From contig JAETPU010000015.1 in assembly GCA_021771035.1 (NCBI GenBank), forward strand, positions 1-59,219: DNA of 59,219 nucleotides, written 5' to 3'. This document shows positions 17,403 through 24,609 of this stretch, piece by piece. Position 1 is the first letter of the stretch. Each line of letters begins with the position of its first letter. A program made the translations under genes and the position numbers. The notes below the pieces were generated by a model. That model searched no databases. It saw nothing but the letters and a program-made list of their open reading frames with translations, and was not told the DNA's origin. This DNA is from Marvinbryantia formatexigens. Its GTDB lineage: Bacteria; Bacillota; Clostridia; Oscillospirales; Ruminococcaceae.

Positions 17403-17403
17403 T

Positions 17404-17752
17404 GTCTCGCCCCGCATGGGGCTAGTGGATTGAAATGCAATGGATAGGTTGCCCTCCGCCATCTTTTGCCAAGTCTCGCCCCGCACGGGGCGAGTGGATT
17501 GAAATCAGCTCCCGGCAGCGCTCCTCTAAGAGTTTGATTGTCTCGCCCCGCATGGGGCGAGTGGATTGAAATCCTGTCGCATTTAGGTGTAACGTACCCT
17601 AGAATAGTCTCGCCCCGCATGGGGCGAGTGGATTGAAATGTCCACCTTATTTGGAAATGGGCTTTGCCAAGAAAGTCTCGCCCCGCACGGGGCGAGTGGA
17701 TTGAAATACCTATGAAGAATTTGCGAAAATGACGGCAAAAGTCCCGCCCCGC
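17404..17752 (+). CRISPR. Type I-C CRISPR array, leader-distal part (5 repeats plus a truncated one)
   Basis: Repeats of 33 bases lie at 17404-17436, 17473-17505, 17540-17572, 17607-17639 and 17675-17707, with spacers of 34-36 bases and a last spacer at 17708-17740. Loops are GCAT, GCAC, GCAT, GCAT, GCAC. The first repeat has a stem mutation (GGGGCTAG for GGGGCGAG). The last repeat is cut to its first 12 bases (GTCCCGCCCCGC, 17741-17752), where a terminator hairpin takes over. No leader of its own is visible. Confidence 0.96.
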
Positions 17753-17787
17753 CAAGCTTTGCGCAAGAGCTTGGCGGCTTCTCTTTT
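17749..17787 (+). terminator. Terminator closing the CRISPR array
   Basis: CCGCCAAGCT (17749-17758) pairs with AGCTTGGCGG (17768-17777) around a 9-base loop, followed by CTTCTCTTTT. It overlaps the truncated last repeat. Confidence 0.75.
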
Positions 17788-17798
17788 CGGCGGCTTTA

Positions 17799-17807
17799 TG
17801 CTATGAT
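17799..17807 (+). promoter_or_regulatory. Extended -10 element ahead of the RsmH-like gene
   Basis: TGCTATGAT, a TGn-extended -10 box, lies 26 bases upstream of the ATG; no convincing -35 is seen. Confidence 0.4.
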
Positions 17808-17833
17808 GATACTCAGTAAAGGAGTTGGCATTC

Positions 17834-18871
17834 ATGGAGCAGGAGCACAAGCGCCGGGTTCGGTACCGGGGAACGCATCCCCGCAGGTATGAGGAAAAGT
17901 ATAAAGAGCTCAATCCGCAGAAATACGGGGAGGATGTACAGGCCATCATCCAGCGGGGGAAAACTCCCGCAGGAATGCACATTCCCATTATGGTGGAGGA
18001 AATCCTGGAGTTTTTGCAGGTAAAGCCGGGACAAGTGGGTTATGACGCTACCTTGGGCTATGGCGGGCACACCAAGAGAATCCTGGAATGCTTGCAGGGA
18101 CAGGGCCGCCTCTATGCCACCGATGTGGACCCCATTGAATCGGCAAAAACCCAGGCTCGGCTTCAGGAATTGGGCTATGGCCCGGAGATCCTGACGGTAA
18201 AGCGGATGAACTTTGCGGATATGGATCAGGTGGCTCCCGGGGTGAAGTTTGATTTTGTCCTGGCGGACTTAGGCGTATCCTCCATGCAGATTGACAATCC
18301 GCAGCGGGGATTTTCCTTTAAACAGGACGGCCCGCTGGACCTGCGCCTGGATCCCACCTGCGGCGTCACCGCTGCCCAGCGGCTGCGGGAACTGCGGGAG
18401 GACGAACTGGTGGGGATGCTCATGGACAACGCGGACGAGCCCTATGCGCAGAGGATTGCCAGCGCTATTCTTAGGCAATTGGGCCAGGGCCGTGCCATTG
18501 AAACCACAAAGCAGCTGTATGCCGTCATCGAACAGGCGCTCTCTTTCCTGCCAGCCAATCAGAGGAAGGAAGCGGTGAAAAAATCCTGCCAGCGTACCTT
18601 TCAGGCGCTGAGAATTGATATCAACAGCGAGTATGAGGTGCTGTACGCCTTTTTGGAAAAGCTGCCGGATGTCCTGAAAAGCGGCGGCCGTGCGGCGGTG
18701 CTCACCTTTCACTCCGGCGAGGATCGCCTGGTGAAAAAGGCGTTTAAGCAGTATTGCCGCCAGGGCATCTACAGTCAGGCGGCCTCTGAGGTGACACGTG
18801 CCGGCGCACAGGAATGCTTTCTCAATCCCCGCGCCAAATCCGCTAAGCTGCGCTGGGCAATCCGCGCGTAG
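17834..18871 (+). CDS. RsmH-family (MraW) SAM-dependent methyltransferase, paralogue type
   Basis: A 345-residue enzyme of the RsmH family, which N4-methylates C1402 of 16S rRNA. Visible: HIPIMVEEIL, the SAM-binding DATLGYGGHT, DVDPIES, LADLGVSSMQID, RGFSFKQDGPLDLR and the C-terminal TFHSGEDRLVKKAFK. A charged N-terminal extension (about 50 residues with RYRGTHPRRYEEKYKELNP) marks the second RsmH type seen in many Clostridia. The true dcw-cluster rsmH would sit with ftsL and mraZ, which are absent here, so this is called a paralogue. AAAGGAG precedes the ATG at 17834 by 9 bases. Its exact RNA target is not known. Confidence 0.88.
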   Translation: MEQEHKRRVRYRGTHPRRYEEKYKELNPQKYGEDVQAIIQRGKTPAGMHIPIMVEEILEFLQVKPGQVGYDATLGYGGHTKRILECLQGQGRLYATDVDPIESAKTQARLQELGYGPEILTVKRMNFADMDQVAPGVKFDFVLADLGVSSMQIDNPQRGFSFKQDGPLDLRLDPTCGVTAAQRLRELREDELVGMLMDNADEPYAQRIASAILRQLGQGRAIETTKQLYAVIEQALSFLPANQRKEAVKKSCQRTFQALRIDINSEYEVLYAFLEKLPDVLKSGGRAAVLTFHSGEDRLVKKAFKQYCRQGIYSQAASEVTRAGAQECFLNPRAKSAKLRWAIRA

Positions 18872-19082
18872 AAGCGGCGTGGATACTGAGGTTTTTTGTG
18901 GAATCGACATCAAAGCTGAGGCGAGGATCAGAATTTTGAAAATAGGTTGATAGTGCTGTTCAGATGGATACTTTAAGAGGAAACGGGCTTTCAAGCGCAG
19001 CCCTATAGGATACGGGGAGCGCCAGGATATCTTGGCGGTCTTCTGTATGAGGAGATACTGGGACAATCTAAGGAGGAGGACT

Positions 19083-19712
19083 ATGGAGTTTATCCGGGAT
19101 ATTACAGAATTTATTTTCCTGCGGGACGAGCCCCAAAGGTCGGATGTGATTTTTCTGCCGGGAGGTTCTGTGCCGGAGCAGCCGGAATATGCGGCGAATC
19201 TGTACCGGGAAGGGTTTGCCGAATGGGTGTTTCCGTCGGGAGGGCTCAGCGTGAAGCTGGAAAAATGGCCCGGGGTACGCTCCAAGGCGGATGTCTATAC
19301 AGGGGATTACCATACTGACTGCGAATTTTACACGGATGTACTGATAAAAAACGGAGTGCCTCCTGAGGCGATTCTCAAGGAGGACACCTCCGGATATACC
19401 AAGGCCAACGCCTTTTTTTCCCGCAAAGTTGCAGATGAACTGGGGCTGCATTTTAGGACGGCCATCATTGTATGCAAATCCTTTCATGCGCGCCGCTGCC
19501 AGATGTTTTACCAGCTGGCGTTCCCTCAAACCCAGCTGCGGATTTGCCCGGTGGATTCCTTTGGGGTCAGCCGGGAGAACTGGTTTACCAGCGCCTATGG
19601 AATCGGACGGGTGCTGGGGGAACTGAGCCGGTGCGGAAATCAATGTGAGGATGAGATAAAGGGGCTGCTACTGGGAGATTGCAGCGCAGAGGCCCCCGTC
19701 ATACCGGACTGA
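19083..19712 (+). CDS. YdcF/SanA-like DUF218 protein
   Basis: A 209-residue protein of the DUF218 (YdcF/ElyC/SanA) family. Diagnostic segments: DVIFLPGGSVPEQPEYAA near the start, an EDTSGYTKANAFFS motif and IIVCKSFHARRC, which line the presumed active site of the Rossmann-like fold. There is no signal peptide or membrane helix, so it is cytoplasmic, unlike SanA/ElyC. Relatives are linked to envelope or SAM-related functions but the reaction is unsettled. AAGGAGGAGG precedes the ATG at 19083. It converges on the SIS operon and shares the terminator at 19717. Confidence 0.8.
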   Translation: MEFIRDITEFIFLRDEPQRSDVIFLPGGSVPEQPEYAANLYREGFAEWVFPSGGLSVKLEKWPGVRSKADVYTGDYHTDCEFYTDVLIKNGVPPEAILKEDTSGYTKANAFFSRKVADELGLHFRTAIIVCKSFHARRCQMFYQLAFPQTQLRICPVDSFGVSRENWFTSAYGIGRVLGELSRCGNQCEDEIKGLLLGDCSAEAPVIPD

Positions 19713-19746
19713 AAAAACCCGGAGGCCAATGCCTCCGGGTTTTTGG
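19712..19746. terminator. Bidirectional terminator between convergent genes
   Basis: ACCCGGAGGC (19717-19726), loop CAAT, GCCTCCGGGT (19731-19740), flanked by A and T runs, so it serves both strands. Confidence 0.9.
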
Positions 19747-19810
19747 ATGGGAAAGAAACCAAGAGCCGCCGGGGTGAGGGGCGGCGGAAAACGGTCGGAA
19801 TAACAGAGGA

Positions 19811-20542
19811 TTAATAGCCGTATTTGGCATAGCGCTCCTTCATTTGGGCGTTGAACTCAGGGCCGTTTTTGTAGTTCTCGCTCATCAGTAGGGAGGGGGT
19901 AATGCCCATTTCCAGCAGCTTTTCAATGGAATGGGCCACAACGCTCCACATAATGACGGCGGCGGAGAGCCCGGAAGCCGCGGCAAAGGGGGCCTCGATT
20001 CCCTCCACGTCGATCATCCCCTCTGCAACCGGCGCGCAGTTATCCAACACATAATCCGCGCACTCGAAGAGCCGCTTGCCGCTGGAATGCATACTGGGGA
20101 CAGAGCTGGAATAGGCCACAGAGGTCATGGCAACTACCGTCATGCCGAATTTTTTCGCCTCGATGGCCAAGTCCACCACATTGGCCGTCTTGCCGGAGAC
20201 AGAACCGATGACGATCACGTCCCCCGGCAGGGCGCCGGATTTCTTTAAGGCGTAGGCGGCAAGGCCGGTCATATCCTGATCCACACCGCTGCGATCCCGG
20301 GTGCGAACGGCATCCTCCACCGCCAGGTCATATTTGAAGGCCTTGAGGAATAAAACGCCGCCGCCGCGGTAGATGAGCTCGCTGTTGATAATATGGCCGG
20401 TATCGAACACGTGGACGCATCCGCCGTTTTTGACACACTGGGCCATGACCTCGCCCACCTTCATGCAGGTTTCCCGCTGGGACTGCTCCACCTTTGTAAT
20501 CTGCTGGTTGATTCTCTCGTGGTACCGATCGATTAATAACAT
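19811..20542 (-). CDS. SIS-domain sugar-phosphate binding protein (first paralogue)
   Basis: A 243-residue SIS domain protein of the SIS_2 type (PF13580). An N-terminal helical cap (DRYHERINQQITKVEQSQ) precedes the Rossmann-like core with a VFDTGHIINSE loop, a VIGSVSGKTANVVDLA phosphosugar loop and AYSSSVPSMHSSGKRLFE. SIS domains bind or isomerise phosphosugars, usually amino sugars. It is the last gene of a three-gene minus-strand operon (SIS, kinase, SIS) and is clearly related to the SIS protein at 21528 by the shared AYSSSV...KRLFE segment. The substrate is not known; an N-acetyl-amino-sugar phosphate is likely from context. Confidence 0.85.
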   Translation of the reverse strand: MLLIDRYHERINQQITKVEQSQRETCMKVGEVMAQCVKNGGCVHVFDTGHIINSELIYRGGGVLFLKAFKYDLAVEDAVRTRDRSGVDQDMTGLAAYALKKSGALPGDVIVIGSVSGKTANVVDLAIEAKKFGMTVVAMTSVAYSSSVPSMHSSGKRLFECADYVLDNCAPVAEGMIDVEGIEAPFAAASGLSAAVIMWSVVAHSIEKLLEMGITPSLLMSENYKNGPEFNAQMKERYAKYGY

Positions 20543-20560
20543 GGCTGAATCCTCCTGTTT

Positions 20561-21514
20561 TTATATCAGTTGAAAGCTTTGACACATTTGAGTCAGGGCA
20601 TTGTAAAAGGTTTTCCCCGGGGCGTCACCGTTTTGGAACATACAATAGAGAAGCCCGCCGATGACAGGTTCGAAGATTGGGTAAAAAATCTCAGCCGAGG
20701 GGTTTTGTTCCCGGAGCGTTTCCTCAAACGCACTGCGCACCAGGGCGCAGTGCCTGAGCACGCTGCCGGTGGTGCAGAAGGGAATCTCTCGGGTTAATTG
20801 GTGCTTTTTCATGAGAAGAATGGCCTGTCTGGCCAAGGTAACCCCCGCTGCCCGCAGAATTTCCCGGGCCTCTGCGTCTCCGCGCTCGGCGGCCAGATTG
20901 GCGCTTCGGCAGAAGGAGGCCACATAGTGGATGGGGGAGGGCTGGTTATAGATGAAGGGCATCAGTTTCGCCTTGGTGTCCAGCCCGCAGTTCCCGATAA
21001 TCACCTCATCCAGGATGCTGGGAGAGCGCACGCCCTCCATCTGGCGCACCACCAGTTCCAGCGCCTTTCGCCCAATGTCATGCCCGCTTCCGGGATCTCC
21101 CAGGGCATAGCCCCAGCCGCCCAGCACATCCACCTGGGAGCCGTCCCTAATATAGAACACATCGCTTCCCGTGCCGGACAAGGCGCAGATGCCGCTGGTG
21201 AGCCCGCAGGTGAGCACCCCCAAAACGCCCTCTCCGCAGATATGCACGCCCTTGCAGGGGACGAATTCCTCGATAATCTCCTGGTAACAGGAGTCCTGTG
21301 AGGCATAGGCGGTCTGGATAGCGGGGATATCGCAGCCGGAGCGTTCCAGAAGCTGGCCTACGCACTGCCGGATATTCTGCCGGATTTCCTGAGCGCCGTG
21401 CAGGGTGGGATTGACCCCCGAAGCCCTGGCGCAGGCGAGGATCCGGTACTGCCCGTCGAAGAGGATTCCCAATAGCTTGGTGCCTCCGCCGTCGAAGGAA
21501 AGGTAATAGCGCAT
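20561..21514 (-). CDS. BadF/N-acetylglucosamine-kinase-type sugar kinase
   Basis: A 317-residue ASKHA kinase of the BadF/BadG/BcrA family, which includes eukaryotic-type GlcNAc kinases. Phosphate-1 loop: LSFDGGGTKLLGILFD at the N-terminus. The phosphate-2 region ALSGTGSDVFYI and GGWGYALGDPGSGHDIG (seen also in GlcNAc kinases) are conserved. The start at 21514 has GGGGAGGAG upstream. The gap to the upstream SIS gene is 13 bases and to the downstream SIS gene 18, so the operon is tight. It probably phosphorylates an amino sugar that the SIS proteins then handle. Confidence 0.87.
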   Translation of the reverse strand: MRYYLSFDGGGTKLLGILFDGQYRILACARASGVNPTLHGAQEIRQNIRQCVGQLLERSGCDIPAIQTAYASQDSCYQEIIEEFVPCKGVHICGEGVLGVLTCGLTSGICALSGTGSDVFYIRDGSQVDVLGGWGYALGDPGSGHDIGRKALELVVRQMEGVRSPSILDEVIIGNCGLDTKAKLMPFIYNQPSPIHYVASFCRSANLAAERGDAEAREILRAAGVTLARQAILLMKKHQLTREIPFCTTGSVLRHCALVRSAFEETLREQNPSAEIFYPIFEPVIGGLLYCMFQNGDAPGKTFYNALTQMCQSFQLI

Positions 21515-21527
21515 GGCAGCTCCTCCC

Positions 21528-22265
21528 CTAATTGTAATGGATCTGATCCTTGTATTTTTCGAAGATAGCCTTGTTGTGCTCGTCGCCGCCGTCCAAATTG
21601 GCGCTGACAAACACCGGGGGAACCTCGCCCAGGGCCAGCATCTGGCCGACGGTTTCAATAACGATTCCATTGAGCAGGGCGGTCCCGCACGCCGTGGATG
21701 TGGGGCCGATGCGCTCCGGAAGGCCCTTCAGTGATACTGCGGCGTCCCCAACCTCGCCTTTGTTGTCGATGAGGATATCGCACACTTCAAACAGGCGCTT
21801 TTTGCTGGGATGGCGGGAGGACACCGAAGAGGAATAAGCCACATTGGTGATGGCGATGGTGGTGATGCCCTTTGCCCTGGCCTCCAAGGCCATTTCCACA
21901 GGGACATTGTTGCGCCCGGACACGGAATGGATAATCAGCACATCCCCTGCCGCCAGCCCATTTTGCTCCAGCAGGATTTTCCCGATGCCGTCCACCCGTT
22001 CCAGCTGGCTGGTCATGGTGACTGGGCGGGTATTCAGCATAAAGCCGGGGAAGAAGATGGGGTTGATAACCGCCATTCCGCCGGTGCGGTAAAAGACCTC
22101 CTCCGCCAGAATCCCGGCATGGGAGCATCCGAAGATGAACACGCCGCTGTGGTTCATCAGTGCTTCGCGGATTGCCTGGGATGCCTTCATAATCTGCTCT
22201 TTTTGCTCATACCAGGCACGGTGGATCGTCTCCTGAACAATATCGATATAGCCGTCGGCATACAT
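21528..22265 (-). CDS. SIS-domain sugar-phosphate binding protein (second paralogue)
   Basis: A 245-residue paralogue of the SIS protein at 19811. The core shows VFIFGCSHAGILAEE, a HSVSGRNNVPVEMALEA phosphosugar loop and AYSSSVSSRHPSKKRLFE. It is the first gene of the operon; AGGAGGG precedes the ATG at 22265. Two SIS genes around one kinase suggest either two substrates or a hetero-oligomer. There is no HTH, so it is not an RpiR regulator. Confidence 0.85.
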   Translation of the reverse strand: MYADGYIDIVQETIHRAWYEQKEQIMKASQAIREALMNHSGVFIFGCSHAGILAEEVFYRTGGMAVINPIFFPGFMLNTRPVTMTSQLERVDGIGKILLEQNGLAAGDVLIIHSVSGRNNVPVEMALEARAKGITTIAITNVAYSSSVSSRHPSKKRLFEVCDILIDNKGEVGDAAVSLKGLPERIGPTSTACGTALLNGIVIETVGQMLALGEVPPVFVSANLDGGDEHNKAIFEKYKDQIHYN

Positions 22266-22301
22266 AGGGAAAGCCCTCCTGTTCCAATTGTTTTCGGGTT
22301 C

Positions 22302-22307
22302 ATTATA
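22302..22307 (-). promoter_or_regulatory. -10 box of the SIS/kinase operon
   Basis: TATAAT on the minus strand, 36 bases before the ATG at 22265. It lies 6 bases from the -35 of the divergent AraC gene, so the two promoters overlap and could be controlled together. Confidence 0.5.
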
Positions 22308-22312
22308 TAGAG

Positions 22313-22341
22313 TTGCCAAGCCGAATACAGTGATATATAAT
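22313..22341 (+). promoter_or_regulatory. Promoter of the AraC-type regulator
   Basis: TTGCCA, 17 bases, TATAAT, ending 43 bases before the ATG. Confidence 0.75.
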
Positions 22342-22384
22342 GTCGTTATTATGATGTTTTCTGCTAAAGGAGGGAGGGGATGCC

Positions 22385-23161
22385 ATGCTGCACCTGCTCC
22401 ACTGGATTTCGGACTATAAGCACCCGAGAGGCTACCGGATTGACAGGCCCCGCGGCAACGATATGTATACGCTGCTGCTCTTCAAGCAGCCGGTGGACAT
22501 CTGGCAGAACGGCAGGATGGTGCGGGCCAAGGAGTATTCCTGCATCCTGTATGAAAAATGGGCGCCGCAGCTGTACTATAACAATTCCATCGACTATTAT
22601 CACGACGGCGTTTTTTTCGACGGGGAAAACCCCCGGGGGCTTCTGGAGGAGCTGGGCATCCCCATCAACACTGTATTTGAGGTGCAAAATCCCAAGGCCA
22701 TCTCCAACGCCATTCAGGAAATCGGGCTGGAAGCCATGCTCAAAGAAACTTTTACGGAACAGATTCTGGATTTACAGCTGCGCACACTCATCTACAAGGT
22801 GGCGGATATCCTGCGCCACGGGGAGAGCTACGCCAACTCCTACTACAACCGGTTCCAGCAGCTGCGCAACGAGGTGTTCCGGGATTCCCAGCACCCATGG
22901 AGCGCCCAGGAGCTGGCGGATGAGCTGCATATCAGCCTTTCCCGCTTCCAGCATTTGTATAAGGAGTTTTTCGGCACCACGCTCACCCAGGATATGATAC
23001 AAAACCGCATTGAATATGCCAAATATATGCTCAGGAGTACGGATGCGCCCATATCTGCCGTATCCGCGGGCTGCGGGTACAATAACAGCGAGCACTTTAT
23101 GCGGCAGTTCCGGGCTCTCACCGGCGTCACCCCGGGAACTTACCGCAGGGAATACCGGTAG
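22385..23161 (+). CDS. AraC-family transcriptional regulator
   Basis: A 258-residue regulator. An N-terminal cupin-like sensing domain (about 1-110, with YTLLLFKQPVDIW and YYHDGVFF) is followed by the paired HTH domain: WSAQELADELHISLSRFQHLYKEFFG forms the first HTH region and ISAVSAGCGYNNSEHFMRQF the second, ending in the usual GVTPGTYRREYR-like tail. AAAGGAGGGAGGGG precedes the ATG. It is divergent from the SIS/kinase operon with overlapping promoters, so it is the likely activator of that operon, sensing a sugar. After it, 23162-23405 holds no gene that I can support. Confidence 0.9.
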   Translation: MLHLLHWISDYKHPRGYRIDRPRGNDMYTLLLFKQPVDIWQNGRMVRAKEYSCILYEKWAPQLYYNNSIDYYHDGVFFDGENPRGLLEELGIPINTVFEVQNPKAISNAIQEIGLEAMLKETFTEQILDLQLRTLIYKVADILRHGESYANSYYNRFQQLRNEVFRDSQHPWSAQELADELHISLSRFQHLYKEFFGTTLTQDMIQNRIEYAKYMLRSTDAPISAVSAGCGYNNSEHFMRQFRALTGVTPGTYRREYR

Positions 23162-23408
23162 CGCGGCACGGCGGGAGAACCAGAACCCCCGTCGGGACTT
23201 TTTGGTTTGACATTCGCGGGCGCCTGGGACCGGCTGGTTTGTACCGGGCAAGCAAACCGGGAAGCGGCGCAGACGGGTGTTCTCTGCGGCGGATGCCGTG
23301 GGAGAATTCCCGTGCCGACCGCAGAAAGGTTTTGTACCGCTGTGCCCAAACGCAAGCCGCGGCGGAAGCTTGAGTAAGGAAATTTACGGAGAATTCCAGA
23401 AAAAAGGA

Positions 23409-23437
23409 CTTGAATAAACGGAAAAATTATGGTAATA
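23409..23437 (+). promoter_or_regulatory. Promoter of tRNA-Gln
   Basis: TTGAAT, 17 bases, TAATAT, ending 32 bases before the tRNA. Confidence 0.65.
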
Positions 23438-23469
23438 TATATAACGTTCAAATGAGAACAGAAAAAAAC

Positions 23470-23545
23470 TGGGGTGTCGCCAAGCGGTAAGGCAACGGAC
23501 TCTGACTCCGTCATTCCGAGGGTTCAAATCCTTCCACCCCAACCA
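23470..23545 (+). tRNA. tRNA-Gln (anticodon CTG)
   Basis: A complete cloverleaf: acceptor arms TGGGGTG (23470-23476) and CACCCCA (23535-23541), D arm with AAGCGGTAAGGC, anticodon arm ACGGA-CTCTGAC-TCCGT giving CTG, and T arm with GGTTCAAATCC. CCA is encoded (23543-23545). Its 3' end forms part of a 25-bp palindrome. Confidence 0.95.
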
Positions 23546-23592
23546 TAACAAAAGGCCGCCGATTTTTATCGGCGGCCTTTTGTTATGGTTGG
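23539..23592. terminator. 25-bp perfect palindrome overlapping the tRNA 3' end
   Basis: The left arm 23539-23563 starts inside the tRNA acceptor (CCAACCATAAC...), the loop is TTTT, and the right arm 23568-23592 is its perfect complement. It surely can act as a terminator (GGCGGCCTTTTG), but the stem is far longer than needed. Confidence 0.9.
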
Positions 23593-23721
23593 ATTCATAG
23601 GAGCTTTCGGATATTCAAATGAAAATTAAACTTTAATAGCGTAACTATTACTTACCGGTTTCTTATGAATGGCTTTTCAAGATCGATCCTTACACTCCAA
23701 TTAAACGAAAGACAAAATTGA

Positions 23722-23764
23722 TAGAGAAAGAGCCTTCCAACCAGTTTGGAAGGCTCTTTCTCTA
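23722..23764 (-). terminator. Long hairpin terminator of the first Xre gene
   Basis: A 19-bp perfect stem (23722-23740/23746-23764) with loop CCAGT. It includes the stop codon of the minus-strand gene at 23762. The minus-strand exit is A/T rich. Confidence 0.75.
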
Positions 23765-24004
23765 TTTCAGCTCTTGTTCCAGTGCGTCGAACTCTGGTGT
23801 GGTGAAAAACTCACCAAGAGTGATATTTAAAGCATCGCAGAGTTTTTTAATCGTGGCCACTTCCGGGCTTTTACTTTTTGGCCCTAATATACTGTATATC
23901 GTGGATGGATTGATTCCAGCCATAGTTCCAAGCTCGTTCGGAGCGATTGTGCGTTCCTTGCAAAGCTGCACAATTCTATTGGCAATTGCCTGCTTGACGG
24001 TCAA
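23762..24004 (-). CDS. Xre-type helix-turn-helix regulator (short)
   Basis: An 80-residue Cro/C1-type protein made almost only of an HTH domain: IANRIVQLCKERTIAPNEL, then MAGINPSTIYSILGPKSKSPEVATIKKLCDAL, which holds the recognition helix and the conserved LCDAL end. A TTG start at 24004 is preferred because GAGGAGG stands 6 bases upstream. It is followed 165 bases upstream by a second Xre gene on the same strand; the two share the FGIT/LNIT-x-(S/G)-(Q/E)-FF ending of the domain. Function beyond DNA binding cannot be told. Confidence 0.8.
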   Translation of the reverse strand: MTVKQAIANRIVQLCKERTIAPNELGTMAGINPSTIYSILGPKSKSPEVATIKKLCDALNITLGEFFTTPEFDALEQELK

Positions 24005-24141
24005 AATCACTCCTCCTCTCGTAATACATCCCAATGACATTATAAATTTTTATGGGATATATCCGCGTTTTTTCAGTCAATAGTGCCGTTCTGTTGCGGA
24101 CATGGAACCTGTTAAACCGTGATTTGTTGCCCGGGAATCAC

Positions 24142-24166
24142 AGAAAAAAGAAGCCCGAAGGCTTCT
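24142..24166 (-). terminator. Terminator of the second Xre gene
   Basis: On the minus strand: AGAAGCC, loop TTCG, GGCTTCT, then TTTTTTC. Confidence 0.8.
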
Positions 24167-24168
24167 GG

Positions 24169-24483
24169 TTATTGTGTATCATGATTCATGGCCTTAAGCA
24201 TCTGGATGGCGGCAGTTTTCTGGCTCGGAGTCAGGCATACCCAACAGTCAAACAGTTCCTTCATGTCTGGGGTAAGCTCCACCATATCGGCGTCGGCGAA
24301 AAACTGCGACATGGTGATACCGAATCCAGTACAAATTGTCTCAAGGGTTGCAATGGAGGGAGTCGTATTCCTTCGGAAAATGTTACCGATTGTGGATTGT
24401 GCCAATCCACACTCTTTGGACAGTTTGTATTCTGTCCAGCCGCGTTCCTGCAATAGCTGATTAAGACGCGCGAGTATATCCAT
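24169..24483 (-). CDS. Xre-type helix-turn-helix regulator
   Basis: A 104-residue protein: MDILARLNQLLQERGW, the HTH (YKLSKECGLAQSTIGNIFRR with NTTPSIATLETICTGFGI) and a short C-terminal helix with two further Cys-Trp residues and a TPSQKTAAIQML segment. AGGGTGGTGATG overlaps the ribosome binding site region before the ATG at 24483. It is divergent from the SLOG gene at 24610 and could repress it. Small Xre regulators next to a tRNA are often island remnants, but no integrase is seen here. Confidence 0.85.
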   Translation of the reverse strand: MDILARLNQLLQERGWTEYKLSKECGLAQSTIGNIFRRNTTPSIATLETICTGFGITMSQFFADADMVELTPDMKELFDCWVCLTPSQKTAAIQMLKAMNHDTQ

Positions 24484-24544
24484 TGCATCACCACCCTTAT
24501 CACAATTATTTTACCCCCAGACTGAAAGATAAAATACATACTAG

Positions 24545-24573
24545 TTGTATTGCTTTTAGATATGAAGTATGAT
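24545..24573 (+). promoter_or_regulatory. Promoter of the SLOG gene
   Basis: TTGTAT, 17 bases, TATGAT, 37 bases before the ATG at 24610. Confidence 0.6.
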
Positions 24574-24609
24574 GTATATTAAAAAGGATGGTAAACTGAG
24601 GGTATTGGA

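Noticed and set aside
16810-17740. Spacers matching other parts of this window (self-targeting)
   Set aside because: I compared the spacers by eye with the window and saw no long match; a search against phages and the whole genome would be needed to say more.
17834-18871. The main dcw-cluster rsmH gene
   Set aside because: No mraZ, ftsL or pbp genes lie nearby and the N-terminal extension fits the second RsmH type, so it is called a paralogue.
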